Source: Pseudaquabacterium terrae (GTDB lineage: Bacteria > Pseudomonadota > Gammaproteobacteria > Burkholderiales > Burkholderiaceae_C). From it: 64,000 nt of DNA. A model generated the notes under the pieces. It had not been told where the DNA came from. It did not search any database and saw nothing but the letters and a program-made list of their open reading frames with translations. The stretch is from NCBI RefSeq assembly GCF_013266755.1, contig NZ_JABRWJ010000015.1, positions 1 through 64,000 of the forward strand, read 5' to 3'. The position numbers and the translations under genes are program-made. Shown here in pieces: positions 7,507 through 16,648 of the stretch; the stretch's first letter is position 1, and the number at the start of each line of letters is the position of its first letter.

Positions 7507-8499
7507 TCAGATCAGGAAGTTCTCGAGCGATTCGGGCGCGAACAGCGCCTCCGGGGCCAGCCGTTTCGGCGACAGGCCTTGTTCGTGGTGGTAGCGCAGG
7601 AAGGTGTCGAGCACGTGGCGGTTCGCGGCGAAGCCGTAGGGCCACCAGTCCTCGCCCATCTCGCGCTTGACCTCTTCGACGTGCGAGGGCAGCCACGGCA
7701 GCATCGCCTTGAAGGCATGCGATTCGGCGAGGTCGGCGTAGGTCTTGCGCTGCGCGGCGCAGAAGGCCTTCAGCAGCGATTGCGCGATCCAGCGGTTGGC
7801 CTCGTAGACCTCGCGCCGGATCACCACGGTGTGCATGATCGGAAAGATGCGCGTGCGCTTGAAATACGCGCGCTCCTCGGCGGCGTAGTCCGGAAAGAGC
7901 CGGCGCACGGCATCGGGACGCGTCTCCAGCGTCGACGGCGGGCGCGCGGCCAGCAGCGCATCGACCTCGCCGTCGGCCAGCATGTCGGCCAGCGTCTGCT
8001 CGGGGCCGATCGGCTGCCAGCGGATCGACGGCGGCAGGTTCAGCTTCAGTTTCTCGATGCGCCCGGGCTGCTCGACGCCGCCGCTGTAGTGCAGCACCTC
8101 GCTCGGCCGCACGCCGTAGTCATCGGACAGGATGCCGCGCATCCACACCGGCGCGGTCATCTGGTATTCGGGGTAGGCGATGCGCTTGCCGGCGAGCTGC
8201 GTCGGGCTGCTGATGCCGCTCTTCGTCGAGACGAACATGCTGCCGTGGCGGAACACGCGCGACGGGAACACGGGAATCGCGATGAACGGCGCCGGGTCGC
8301 GCGCCAAGGTCATGCAGTACGAGGACAGCGACATCTCGGCGACGTCGAACTCCGCATGGCGCGCCATGCGGAAGAAGGTCTCCTCGACCGGCAGCGTCAG
8401 GAAATTCAGGTCGATGCCGTCCGGCCGGACCTGGCCGTTCGACAAGGCGGCGACACGGTCGTAGTCGGAGAAGGCGATCGTCAGCGGCAGTCGGCTCAT
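7507..8499 (-). CDS. 4,5-dihydroxyphthalate decarboxylase / ABC-substrate-binding-like protein
   Basis: The 330-residue protein begins MSRLPLTIAFSDYDR at the ATG at 8499. Its stretches GKRIAYPEYQMTAPVWMRG, DGEVDALLAARPP and MHTVVIRR are typical of the Pht5-like family, which shares the type II periplasmic-binding fold. No signal peptide is present, consistent with a cytoplasmic enzyme. Pht5 removes a carboxyl group from 4,5-dihydroxyphthalate. Here it more likely acts on a related hydroxylated aromatic diacid. Its ATG overlaps the TGA of the upstream oxidoreductase gene (8496-8499). The reading frame continues upstream, but that part is a shadow of the oxidoreductase. Confidence 0.75.
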   Translation of the reverse strand: MSRLPLTIAFSDYDRVAALSNGQVRPDGIDLNFLTLPVEETFFRMARHAEFDVAEMSLSSYCMTLARDPAPFIAIPVFPSRVFRHGSMFVSTKSGISSPTQLAGKRIAYPEYQMTAPVWMRGILSDDYGVRPSEVLHYSGGVEQPGRIEKLKLNLPPSIRWQPIGPEQTLADMLADGEVDALLAARPPSTLETRPDAVRRLFPDYAAEERAYFKRTRIFPIMHTVVIRREVYEANRWIAQSLLKAFCAAQRKTYADLAESHAFKAMLPWLPSHVEEVKREMGEDWWPYGFAANRHVLDTFLRYHHEQGLSPKRLAPEALFAPESLENFLI

Positions 8500-9611
8500 G
8501 GTGCTTCGGTGGGTTCGTCGCGGCCCATCGGGTGAGCCAGGGCATGACGGCGTGCCTGCGGCGTGGCGGTCGCGGCGTAGGCCTGGTCGATGAGTTGCAC
8601 GCCGCGCCAGCAGTCGTCGGCGCTGGCCGGCGGCGGTGCGCCGTCGCGCCAGGCGGCGAGCGTTTCTTCCAGCACGCGACGCGCGGGGGCCACGTCGGGC
8701 TCGCCCGGCAGTGTTTCTTCGCCGTCGCGGTCGACGATGCGCAGCAGTCCGTCCTTGGCCATCAGCAGCGCATCGCGGCCGCACACCTTCCATTCGCCGT
8801 CGGCGCCGTCGAGCAGCTTGTCGCGGCCGGGCAGCGGCTTGGCGGCGCCCTCGGTCGTGCGGCGCGGGTAGACGTTGCCGATCTCGACGGTGCCGAGCAC
8901 GCCGCTGGCCGAGCGCAGCAGCACGGTGACGTAGTCCTCGACCGGCGTGCCGAGCGTGCGCGCGCTCAGCTGTGCGGCGGTGACTTCGGCCGTCTCGCCG
9001 GTGAGTTGCAGGAAGACATCGAAGGCGTGCACGCCGAGGTTGCGCAGGCAGCCGCCGCCGGAGGCTGCCGGGTCGAGCATCCAGCCCGAATCCCAGGCCG
9101 TGTAGCGCGCCGAGCTGAAGCGGTTCATGCGGATGTACAGGTGCGACAGCGGGCCGAAGCGCTCGCGCATCGCCAGCGCCTGGCGCATGAAGGGCGAATG
9201 GCGCTGCGGCAGCGGTGCCGCGACGAAGGCGCCGAGGGCGCGCGCGCGGTCGGCGATCGATCGAACTTCGCCGGCGTTCAGGCCCATCGGCTTTTCCATC
9301 AGGAAAGGCAGGCGGCGTTCGAGCAGCTCGTGCGCCAGGGCCGCCTGGCGGTCGTGGCGGCCGAGCGCGAGCACGAAGTCGGGCCGCGCCTGGTCGAGCA
9401 GCGTGTTCACCGCGGTGTAGCAGGCCGGCGGCTGCTCGACGCCCAGCTGCGCCGCGCGCCGCTGCACCACGGCGGCGTCGTCGTCCTGGATCGCGACCAG
9501 CTGCACGCCGGGCATCGCCACCAGGTGGCGCAGGTAGGCTGCGTCGTAAACCGCATGCCAGTGGCTGACGCCGATCGCGGCGACTCGAATGCTCACATCA
9601 GGCTCCTGCAC
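8496..9611 (-). CDS. Gfo/Idh/MocA family oxidoreductase
   Basis: The 371-residue protein has an N-terminal Rossmann domain (IRVAAIGVSHWH at 7-18), the family EKPMGLNAGE segment near 105 and a C-terminal GFO_IDH_MocA domain that starts around 125. GGGCLRNLGVHAFD near 187 is the usual substrate-site helix. Family members reduce or oxidise sugars and dihydrodiols with NAD(P). The phthalate enzyme Pht4, a cis-dihydrodiol dehydrogenase, is one of them and is also encoded beside a Pht5 decarboxylase. It is the first gene of a two-gene operon, coupled to the decarboxylase homologue by ATGA. The substrate is unknown. Confidence 0.8.
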   Translation of the reverse strand: MQEPDVSIRVAAIGVSHWHAVYDAAYLRHLVAMPGVQLVAIQDDDAAVVQRRAAQLGVEQPPACYTAVNTLLDQARPDFVLALGRHDRQAALAHELLERRLPFLMEKPMGLNAGEVRSIADRARALGAFVAAPLPQRHSPFMRQALAMRERFGPLSHLYIRMNRFSSARYTAWDSGWMLDPAASGGGCLRNLGVHAFDVFLQLTGETAEVTAAQLSARTLGTPVEDYVTVLLRSASGVLGTVEIGNVYPRRTTEGAAKPLPGRDKLLDGADGEWKVCGRDALLMAKDGLLRIVDRDGEETLPGEPDVAPARRVLEETLAAWRDGAPPPASADDCWRGVQLIDQAYAATATPQARRHALAHPMGRDEPTEAP

Positions 9612-9650
9612 GCTTTAGATGTCGTGCAGATCAATGGTATGCCAACCATT
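9607..9650 (-). promoter_or_regulatory. Two dyads upstream of the oxidoreductase operon
   Basis: TGCACG-N10-CGTGCA (9607-9628) overlaps the first bases of the reading frame. AATGGT-N6-ACCATT (9633-9650) lies just upstream and contains the motif shared with 7445-7458. The second is a good candidate operator, probably for a GntR-type regulator encoded elsewhere. Confidence 0.45.
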
Positions 9651-9695
9651 GGCGAGCGTCAAGTGCGCGCGCGGGCGCCTTGCACGCGGCGGTGC

Positions 9696-12620
9696 TTATT
9701 CGGTGGCGGGCGTGCCGGCGCCGAAACGCGCCAGCTGCCCGGCGGCACGCGCATTCAGCGCGCGCAGCGCCTGCAGCTCGCGCAGCAGGTCCGGCGGTGG
9801 TGCGGCGTTCGCAGCCAGGCGGCCGATGTTGCCGGCCAGCGCGGCGACCTCGGTGATGCCCAGTGTCGCCGCGGCACCGGCCAGCGCGTGCAGCAGCCGG
9901 CGCACGCCCTCGGTGTCGCCGGCCTCGAACAGGCGCAGCGCTTCGTCGGCGTCGCGCGCATGCAGCTGCAGGTAGGTGCCGAGCAGGCTGCGGTACAGGC
10001 GCACGTTGCCGCCCAGCCGCTCGAGTCCGCCGCGCACGTCCAGCGCCGGCAACAGCCGCTGCAGGCTCGACGCCTCGTCCTGCAGCGCGGGCGGCACGGC
10101 CGGCGCGGCGCGCTCGCCCGGTGTGATCCAGGCCAGCAGCACCGCCTGCAGCTCGGCCGGGTCGATCGGCTTCGGCAGGTGCGCGTTCATGCCGGCGTCG
10201 AGGCACTCCTGCCGGTCGGATTCGCGCGCCGCGGCGGTCATGGCGATCACCGGCAGGCCGCCGTTGGGCAGCCGGCGCAACAGGCGCGTCGCCTGCAGTC
10301 CATCCATCACCGGCATCTGCACGTCCATCAGCGCCAAGTCGAAGGCCGACTTGCGCAGCCGGTCGATCGCCTCGATGCCGTTGTTGGCGATGATCACCTG
10401 CATGCCGGCGCGCACCAGCAGCTCGCCGGCGACCTGCTGGTTGATCGGGTTGTCCTCGACCAGCAGCACGCGCGCGCCGCGGATCGCGCGCAGCGCGCGG
10501 GCCTCGGCGTTCGGCACCGCCGGGGCCTCATCGCGGTGGTGCGGCGGCGCTTCCGGCGCGGGCAGCGGCGAGCGCTTCTCGAGCCGCACGATCGCGTCGT
10601 ACAGCCGCGAGGGCGTCGTCGGCTTCGTCAGCACGCGGTCGGCCGGCACCGCGCCGGCCAGCACCAGCGTGCGCTGCACGCTCGACGACGACACCAGCAC
10701 CATGATCGCCAGCCGATCCACGGCGGCCGGGTGGCTCTTGCTGTGCAGCGCCTGCGCCAGCTGCGGATCGTCGCCGAGGCCGGGCGTGCGCTCGTCCAGC
10801 AGCAGCAGCTGGTAGGGCTGGCCGGCGCTGTCGGCGATGCGCAGCTCGTCGAGCGCGGCGGCGGCGCTGCCGACCACGCTGACCTCGAAGCGCCACGATT
10901 CGAGCAGCTGCCGCAGGATGCGCGCCGAGGTCTCCTGCGGATCGATCACCAGCGTGCGCAGTCCGGCGCCGGCGCCCCGTTCCGGGCGCTGACCATCCGG
11001 CACGCGGCCGAAGCGCGCGCTGAAGCTGAACACCGAGCCCTCCCCCGGCGCGCTCGTGACCGAGATGATGCCGCCCATCATCTCGACCAGCCGCTTGCAG
11101 ATCGCCAGCCCGAGGCCGGTGCCGCCGAAGCGCCGCGTCGTCGAGCGGTCGGCCTGCGCGAAGGGCTTGAACAGGCCCGCGGCCTGCTGCGGCGTCAGCC
11201 CGATGCCGCTGTCCTTCACTGCGAAGCGCAGCACGGCGTCGTCGCCCTGCAAGGTCAGCAGCTCGGCGCTCAGCACCACCTCGCCGCGGCGCGTGAACTT
11301 CACCGCATTGCCGACCAGGTTGTTCAGCACCTGCGTCAGCCGCAGCGGATCACCGATCAAGCGCGGCGGCAGCCGGGGGTCGAGCTCGACGAACAGGCCG
11401 AGGCCCGACAGCTCGGCACGCGCCGAGAACAGGCTGGCGACGTTGTCGAGCACCCCCTCGGGATCGAAGGCCTCGTGCTCCAGCGTCAGCTTGTCGGCCT
11501 CGATCTTCGAGAAGTCGAGGATGTCGTCGAGCAGCCGCATCAGCGCCTTCGACGCGGTCTGCACCTTGACCAGGTAGTCGCGCTGGCGCTCGTCGAGCTC
11601 GGTGTCCAGCGCCAGGTGCGTCAGGCCGATGATCGCGTTCATCGGCGTGCGCACCTCGTGGCTCATGTTGGCGACGAAGCGGCCCTTGGCCTCGTCGGCG
11701 GCCAGCGCAGCATCGCGCGCCGCGGCCAGCTCGGTCGCACGCGCCTGCTCGTCGCGGTGCATGTCGACCAGCCGCGCGTGCAGCCGGCCGTTCTCGATCA
11801 GCAGCTCCATCAGCACGTAGCTGGCGGCGAACAGGCCGTAGATGCGCCCGGCGTAGAAGCCGAGGTCGTAGCGGCCGGCATTGAAGACGGCCGACAGCGC
11901 GATGTCGAAGACCCAGGCCGCCATCACCACCAGCAGCCACAGGTCGAGCACGCTGCGGCGCCGGCCTGCGCGCACCTGCTGCACCAGCACACCCAGCGCC
12001 GCAGCGGCGGCCAGCCAGACGCTGCCGACGACGGCGAGCATCGCCGGCGTGTAGCGGTTGCCCACCATGATCGGCGGCAGCAGCGCCTCGCCGGTGGTGG
12101 CCAGCAGCGTCAGGCCGAGTGCGGCGGCCATGAGCACGGTGAATCCGCCGGCCAGCTGGTGCATCGACAGCCGGGCGGCCGGGTCGGTCACCGCATAGAC
12201 GATGACCGCCAACGGGAAGCCGGCGTGCCAGAACATGTACAGCCAGGCGGTGCTCTGGGCACCACCGCCGATCAGCCCGCCGGGCGCGAACAGCCCCGGA
12301 AAGCTGAGCAGGTGCGCCAGGGCCAGCAGCGCCGTGAACAGGTAGCCGCCGGCCAGCAGCGCCAGCGCCCGCGAGCGATCGACGCGGAACTGTCCGGCCA
12401 GCAGCATCGCAGTGATCAGGTCGCTGACGATCAACGCCGATTCATAGACCGGGATGAAGCCGGCGAACGGCTTCAGCGGCTGCTTGGCGAACGGCAGCAG
12501 CGCAGCGAACAGCAGCGCCGAGCCGAGCACCACCGCCAGCGCGCGCCGGCGCATCGTGTCGGTGACCGCATCGGATGACAGCACCAGGGCGACCGGTGCG
12601 GCGGCGTTGGCGTGGGGCAT
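9696..12620 (-). CDS. Hybrid sensor kinase with MASE4 membrane domain, two REC and Hpt
   Basis: The 974-residue protein starts with about 240 residues of membrane helices that fit MASE4: [51 protein letters not shown] (given here in parts). A HisKA domain follows (HEVRTPMN, His near 318), then an ATPase domain ([18 protein letters not shown]), a degenerate REC with LLLDERTPG, a full REC (LALMDVQMP, Asp near 765) and a C-terminal Hpt with [13 protein letters not shown]. It is therefore a complete intramolecular phosphorelay at the inner membrane. It lies 3 bp behind the REC-kinase gene. No output regulator is adjacent. Confidence 0.9.
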   Translation of the reverse strand: MPHANAAAPVALVLSSDAVTDTMRRRALAVVLGSALLFAALLPFAKQPLKPFAGFIPVYESALIVSDLITAMLLAGQFRVDRSRALALLAGGYLFTALLALAHLLSFPGLFAPGGLIGGGAQSTAWLYMFWHAGFPLAVIVYAVTDPAARLSMHQLAGGFTVLMAAALGLTLLATTGEALLPPIMVGNRYTPAMLAVVGSVWLAAAAALGVLVQQVRAGRRRSVLDLWLLVVMAAWVFDIALSAVFNAGRYDLGFYAGRIYGLFAASYVLMELLIENGRLHARLVDMHRDEQARATELAAARDAALAADEAKGRFVANMSHEVRTPMNAIIGLTHLALDTELDERQRDYLVKVQTASKALMRLLDDILDFSKIEADKLTLEHEAFDPEGVLDNVASLFSARAELSGLGLFVELDPRLPPRLIGDPLRLTQVLNNLVGNAVKFTRRGEVVLSAELLTLQGDDAVLRFAVKDSGIGLTPQQAAGLFKPFAQADRSTTRRFGGTGLGLAICKRLVEMMGGIISVTSAPGEGSVFSFSARFGRVPDGQRPERGAGAGLRTLVIDPQETSARILRQLLESWRFEVSVVGSAAAALDELRIADSAGQPYQLLLLDERTPGLGDDPQLAQALHSKSHPAAVDRLAIMVLVSSSSVQRTLVLAGAVPADRVLTKPTTPSRLYDAIVRLEKRSPLPAPEAPPHHRDEAPAVPNAEARALRAIRGARVLLVEDNPINQQVAGELLVRAGMQVIIANNGIEAIDRLRKSAFDLALMDVQMPVMDGLQATRLLRRLPNGGLPVIAMTAAARESDRQECLDAGMNAHLPKPIDPAELQAVLLAWITPGERAAPAVPPALQDEASSLQRLLPALDVRGGLERLGGNVRLYRSLLGTYLQLHARDADEALRLFEAGDTEGVRRLLHALAGAAATLGITEVAALAGNIGRLAANAAPPPDLLRELQALRALNARAAGQLARFGAGTPATE

Positions 12621-12623
12621 GGC

Positions 12624-13772
12624 TCAGCGCACCGCGTCGCCGAGCGTGAAATAGAAGCTCGCACCGGCGCCGGGCGTCGCATCGGCCCAGACGCGGCCGC
12701 CATGGCGCTGCACCACCCGCTCGACGATCGACAGGCCGACGCCGCTGCCTTCGAATTCGTCCTGCCGGTGCAGGCGCTGGAAGGCCTGGAACAGCTGCGC
12801 GGCCTGCGCCATGTCGAAGCCGGGGCCGTTGTCGCGCACGTAGAAAACGCTGCGGCCGTCCTGCTTCTCGCTGCCGATCTCGATGCGCGGCCGCGGCGTG
12901 TGGCGCGTGAACTTCAACGCGTTCGACAGCAGGTTGACGTAGACCTGGCGCAGCAGCGCCGCATCGGCCTCGATGATCGGCAGCGCATCGCAGACGATCT
13001 GCGCGGGATGGTCCGGCTGCGGGCGGCGCAGGTCGTCGAGCACGTCCTGCACCAGCGGCGCCAGGTCCACCGGCTGCAGGTCGAGCGCCTTGCGGCCCAG
13101 GTGCGACAGCCGCATCAGGTCGTCGATCAGCCGGTTCATGCGGCGCGCCGAGCGCTCGATGTCGCCGAGCCACTGCAGGTGGTCATCGGCCAGGCGCGCG
13201 CCGGCATGCTTGCGCAGCAGCATCGCAAAACCGAGCACGGCGTTCAGCGGCGAGCGCAGGTCGTGCGAGGCCGAGCGGGTGAAGGCATCGAGCTCGCGGT
13301 TGCTGGCTTCGAGCTCGGCGACGTGGCGCCGCACGCGCTGTTCGAGCGCCGCATTCTCCTGGCGCAGCCGGCGCATTGCCAGGCCGCGCTCGATCACCGG
13401 CAGCACGGTGTCGAGATGGAAGGGCTTGAGCACGTAGTCGCAGGCGCCGGCCTGCATCGCCTCGACCGCGCTGCCGATCGTGCCGTCGGCGGTCATCAGC
13501 ACGACGGCGAGCAGCGGATCGAGCTCCAGCGCGGCGCGGGTCAGCGCGATGCCGTCGGTGCCGGGCATCATCTGGTCGGTCAGCAGCATGTCGCAGCCGC
13601 CGCGGCGCAGCTGCGCCAGCGCTTCGCCGGCACTGCCGACACCGACGATGTCGAAGTCCCGGCCTTCGAGCGCGCCGCACAAGGCCTGCAGCTGGATCGG
13701 CTCGTCGTCGACGATCAGCAGGCGCGCCCGACCGGCTTCCGGTTCCCAACTGCTGCGCTCTTGGCCGCTCAT
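12624..13772 (-). CDS. Response regulator-histidine kinase fusion (REC-HisKA-HATPase)
   Basis: The 382-residue protein is soluble. The REC domain comes first (LLIVDDEPIQ, MLLTDQMMPGTDG with the phospho-Asp near 62, YVLKPF). A short coiled coil leads to HisKA (SASHDLRSPLN, His near 170) and the ATPase domain (NLLSNALKF, GPGFD, GSGVGLSIV). The layout resembles bacteriophytochrome-linked and cyanobacterial REC-kinases that take phosphate from another kinase. The ATG at 13772 is preferred because GGGAG lies in front of it. A longer frame begins at 13814. It probably forms one relay with the MASE4 hybrid kinase 3 bp downstream. Confidence 0.88.
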   Translation of the reverse strand: MSGQERSSWEPEAGRARLLIVDDEPIQLQALCGALEGRDFDIVGVGSAGEALAQLRRGGCDMLLTDQMMPGTDGIALTRAALELDPLLAVVLMTADGTIGSAVEAMQAGACDYVLKPFHLDTVLPVIERGLAMRRLRQENAALEQRVRRHVAELEASNRELDAFTRSASHDLRSPLNAVLGFAMLLRKHAGARLADDHLQWLGDIERSARRMNRLIDDLMRLSHLGRKALDLQPVDLAPLVQDVLDDLRRPQPDHPAQIVCDALPIIEADAALLRQVYVNLLSNALKFTRHTPRPRIEIGSEKQDGRSVFYVRDNGPGFDMAQAAQLFQAFQRLHRQDEFEGSGVGLSIVERVVQRHGGRVWADATPGAGASFYFTLGDAVR

Positions 13773-13898
13773 CGCATCTCCCGCCACTGCGTTCGGACGA
13801 TAGAAGGAGAGCACTGCGCCTTTCTCTCCCCGGGGCGCAGCATGCCACGCGCCGCGGCCGGTGTCATCCAGCCGCGGTCCGATGCGGGACGTGGGGTC

Positions 13899-15530
13899 TT
13901 ATCGAGGGCAGTTGGCCGCGTTCGCCTCGGCGCCGCGGAAGACCCCGTTGCCGCTGATCGTGCTGCCCGGACTGTTCACCACCTCGCCGTACTGGTGCGG
14001 CCCGGTGTTCGGGAAGCAGGCCCGGTTGTTGCGCACGATCGCGCCCGAGTCCGGCGTGTCGCCGGGACCGATCGGGCCGCCGATGGTCACCGCCGCGTGG
14101 TAGTTCACATGGTCGACGATGCTGAGGTTGTTCTCGACGACGATGCCGGGCGCGGCGTTGATGCAGAAGCTGCAGTTGCCGAGATTGATCACCGTGTTCC
14201 CGCGCAACACGAAGTGGGTGAAGGCCTCGGGCGTGTCGTAGCCGGTGGTCACCGAGAAGCCGTAGCAGCCGCCGGTCGATTGGGCCTGCTCGATGCGGTT
14301 GTTCTCGATCAGCAGGCCGTCCATCCGCCCATGGAAGGTCACGTTGCCGCCCTGGCAGACGCCGTTGACGGTCGAGTTGTGCAGGAAGCGGTTGCCGCGC
14401 AGCGTGATGTTGCGTCCCGCATGGTCGTTGCCCGACAGGTAGATCGCGTGGTTGAACGCGCTGCCGGAGAAGTTGTTGCGCTCGAAGACGTTGCCCTCGA
14501 TCAGCGCGTCGTTGAACTGGCCGAGGATGCCCATGCTGCTGTTGAAGGCGATGCGCGAGTTCAGCAGCCTGAAATTGTGGATGCCGTGCAGCGGCGCCGG
14601 CTGCGAGTGGATCGCGATCTGGAAGCCGGTGAACTCGACGTTCTCGACCGTGATGTCATGCAGGTTGTCGCGCAGCCACAGGCCCCAGTGGGTTTGGCCC
14701 TGGCCATCGAGCTTCAGGTTGCGGATCACATAGCCGCCGTCGTTGACGGCGCTCTGCCAGCGACCGAACTCGATTGCCGCGGCGTAGGCCGGCGAGCGCA
14801 GCCAGGGCACCGGACCGCTGCCGTAGGCATCGACGACCAGCGGTTGCGCTGCCGTCACGTTCGGGTTCTCCAGCGGCACGATGCGGAAGCCGTTCCACGC
14901 CCCGCCACGCGCGAACAGCAGCTGCGCGCCGGCCGGCAATGCGTTGACATTGAAGCCCTCGACGGTGCGCTTCGGCGCCGTGGCGCTGGTGCCGGGGTTG
15001 GCGTTGTCGCCGGCCACGCAGCCGGGTGCGGCGCCTTCCTGGCAGTCGGAGAAGTAGTAGGTGTTTGCCGGTGGCGGCGGGGGCGGCGGAGGAGGCGGCG
15101 GAGGAGGCGGCGGGGGCGGGGGCGGGGGCGGGGGCGGGGGCGCGGTGACCTGCACGTCGCAGGCCTTGACCAGCCCCGGCGCCGGGTCGACGCGGAAGAA
15201 CGTGGCGCTGCAGGTGCCGCTGCCGAGCATCATCTTCGTCACGTACCGGCCTTCGGCGCCGTAGCGCACGAGGGCCCGCGGCACGACGCGGAAGGCCTGG
15301 CCTTCGCGGGCGATGCGCCGCCATTCGGTGGTGTCGGCCGCGGCCGGTGCGGCGGCACCGCCGCGGGCGGCCTGCAGCGCCTGGCGGCGCGCCGGCTCGG
15401 CGGCGGCGGCGGCCGCGGTCTCGGCCTCGGGGCCGGCGTCGCCGCCGCCGCAGCCGGCGAGCACCGCGGCGGTCAGCCAGGTCGAATGGAAGAGGCGTGA
15501 AAACCGCGGGCGGCTGATCGGGTCGTTCAT
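13899..15530 (-). CDS. Right-handed beta-helix lipoprotein with polyproline linker
   Basis: The 543-residue protein begins MNDPISRPRF. A hydrophobic segment ends in LAGCGGG, a lipobox, so it is probably a lipoprotein. A low-complexity Ala-rich region and a small domain with two Cys come next, then about 24 consecutive prolines and a domain of PbH1-type repeats (IRNLKLDG, ITVENVEFTG, LLIENNRIEQ, FVLRGNTVINLG), a right-handed beta helix as in polysaccharide lyases and epimerases. No catalytic motif could be assigned. The polyproline tract probably acts as a rigid spacer. The luxR-type gene upstream is on the same strand. The longer frame extending to 16103 is a shadow of that gene. Confidence 0.75.
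   Translation of the reverse strand: MNDPISRPRFSRLFHSTWLTAAVLAGCGGGDAGPEAETAAAAAAEPARRQALQAARGGAAAPAAADTTEWRRIAREGQAFRVVPRALVRYGAEGRYVTKMMLGSGTCSATFFRVDPAPGLVKACDVQVTAPPPPPPPPPPPPPPPPPPPPPPPPANTYYFSDCQEGAAPGCVAGDNANPGTSATAPKRTVEGFNVNALPAGAQLLFARGGAWNGFRIVPLENPNVTAAQPLVVDAYGSGPVPWLRSPAYAAAIEFGRWQSAVNDGGYVIRNLKLDGQGQTHWGLWLRDNLHDITVENVEFTGFQIAIHSQPAPLHGIHNFRLLNSRIAFNSSMGILGQFNDALIEGNVFERNNFSGSAFNHAIYLSGNDHAGRNITLRGNRFLHNSTVNGVCQGGNVTFHGRMDGLLIENNRIEQAQSTGGCYGFSVTTGYDTPEAFTHFVLRGNTVINLGNCSFCINAAPGIVVENNLSIVDHVNYHAAVTIGGPIGPGDTPDSGAIVRNNRACFPNTGPHQYGEVVNSPGSTISGNGVFRGAEANAANCPR
15070..15143. repeat. GC-rich microsatellite encoding polyproline
   Basis: GGC/GGA/GGGGGC units on the plus strand encode about 24 prolines on the minus strand. 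One half is a run of the six-base unit GGGGGC, the other a mix of trinucleotides. It is a likely site of slippage and of length variation between strains. Confidence 0.85.
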
Positions 15531-15608
15531 GCGGGGGTCCGTGGAATGAGGATGACGGCTGAGCGCCGGACGGGCGGCAGCGTAGCGAGTGCCGGCAGCC
15601 GCTGCGAT

Positions 15609-15628
15609 GACAAGCTCTGGTACTTGTC
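15609..15628. promoter_or_regulatory. 20-bp lux-box-like dyad
   Basis: GACAAG-N8-CTTGTC lies 79 bp upstream of the beta-helix gene and just past the 3' end of the LuxR-type gene. Its 20-bp length and position suit a LuxR-family binding site, although the arm sequence is not the classic lux box. Confidence 0.4.
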
Positions 15629-15646
15629 GGACGTGTGCTTCGTGTG

Positions 15647-16396
15647 CTAGTGAATGAGTCCCAGCCGCAGCGCCTTGACGACGGCCTGGTGCTTGTTGAT
15701 GCAGCCGAGCTTGCGCGCAGCGTTGTGCAGATGGCGCACGGCGGTCTGTTCGCTGATGCCGAGGATGCGGCCCAGCTCCCACGCGGTCTTGCCGTGCATC
15801 GTCCAGCGCAGGCCTTCGAGCTCGCGCGTGGTCAGCGGCGGCGGCTCGGCGTCGGTCGCCGGCGGCAGCAGCAGCCGCAGCGCGGTGTCCTGTGCATGCA
15901 CGGCGAAGAGCTGCAGGTCGGCCGTCATCCGGCTCGTCTCGGCAGGGCATCGCGGCAGCGCCCGGTCGCGGTCGACACCGATGAAGAAGTGGCGCCCGCC
16001 GGGCAGGTGCAACGCCATCGCGATGCCGTGTGCGAAGCCGAAGGGCGCCTGCGTTTCCCAGACATCGGCCTGGTCGACCGCCGCGTAGGTCTGCCGGTCC
16101 CACAGGATCGGCAGGCTGCTGAGCTTGCAGTGCTGCATCACGGGGCAGCGGCGCCCCTGCGCCGTGTCGTGGAACTGCCCGAGGAAGGCCGCCGGAGTGT
16201 TGTGCACGCAGACGAAGTCGGAATCTGCGCCGAACCGATCGAGCACGGCCATCGCCGACACGGTGTCGAAGCCGAGCTGGCGCGTGAAGCGCAGCGTCTG
16301 CGCCAGCAGTTCATGCGGCGTTGCCACCGCCGTCACCGCCAGGAACTCGTCACGCAACCGTGCGCCTTGCTCGCCCTTCGTCGTCCCCAACGGCAT
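15647..16396 (-). CDS. LuxR-type regulator with autoinducer-binding-like domain
   Basis: The protein is about 249 residues from the ATG at 16396. A TTG at 16390 has better spacing from GGGGA, and an ATG at 16510 would give 287. Residues ~15-160 look like an autoinducer-binding domain (LLAQTLRFTRQLGFDTVSAM, DVWETQAPFGFAHGIAMAL). The C-terminus is a LuxR HTH: LTTRELEGLRW, LGRILGISEQTAVRHLHNAARKLGC. It therefore probably senses a small acyl compound and controls nearby genes, perhaps the beta-helix gene on the same strand. No luxI synthase is present, so it may be an orphan (solo) regulator. Confidence 0.75.
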   Translation of the reverse strand: MPLGTTKGEQGARLRDEFLAVTAVATPHELLAQTLRFTRQLGFDTVSAMAVLDRFGADSDFVCVHNTPAAFLGQFHDTAQGRRCPVMQHCKLSSLPILWDRQTYAAVDQADVWETQAPFGFAHGIAMALHLPGGRHFFIGVDRDRALPRCPAETSRMTADLQLFAVHAQDTALRLLLPPATDAEPPPLTTRELEGLRWTMHGKTAWELGRILGISEQTAVRHLHNAARKLGCINKHQAVVKALRLGLIH

Positions 16397-16648
16397 TCCC
16401 CACTGCAACAGCGGGGGGATCGTATCGGCCCATTCACTCGGGGCGGTGGTCAACAAATGGCAACGATTGAAACGGTACGCTGCAGAACCGCTTGACTTCT
16501 TTCCGGACATTGGAGGGCGGGTGTGTCCAGACTTTAGTCAGTTGAGCTGCCTTGAACTCATACATGACCGATCCGGACAGGTGCGTGGGCACCGGCGTTG
16601 CGCGTCTTCGGCGATTGAAACGGCGCCAACCTCCCGTTTGGTCGGGGT

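Noticed and set aside
8532..12578. Plus-strand open frame of 1348 codons across the kinase and oxidoreductase genes
   Set aside because: It is antisense to clear families and has the Arg/Gln/His/Ala-rich composition of a GC-rich shadow frame.
15531..16103. N-terminal extension of the beta-helix frame
   Set aside because: It runs through the LuxR-type gene in another frame and would bury the signal peptide and lipobox at 15530.
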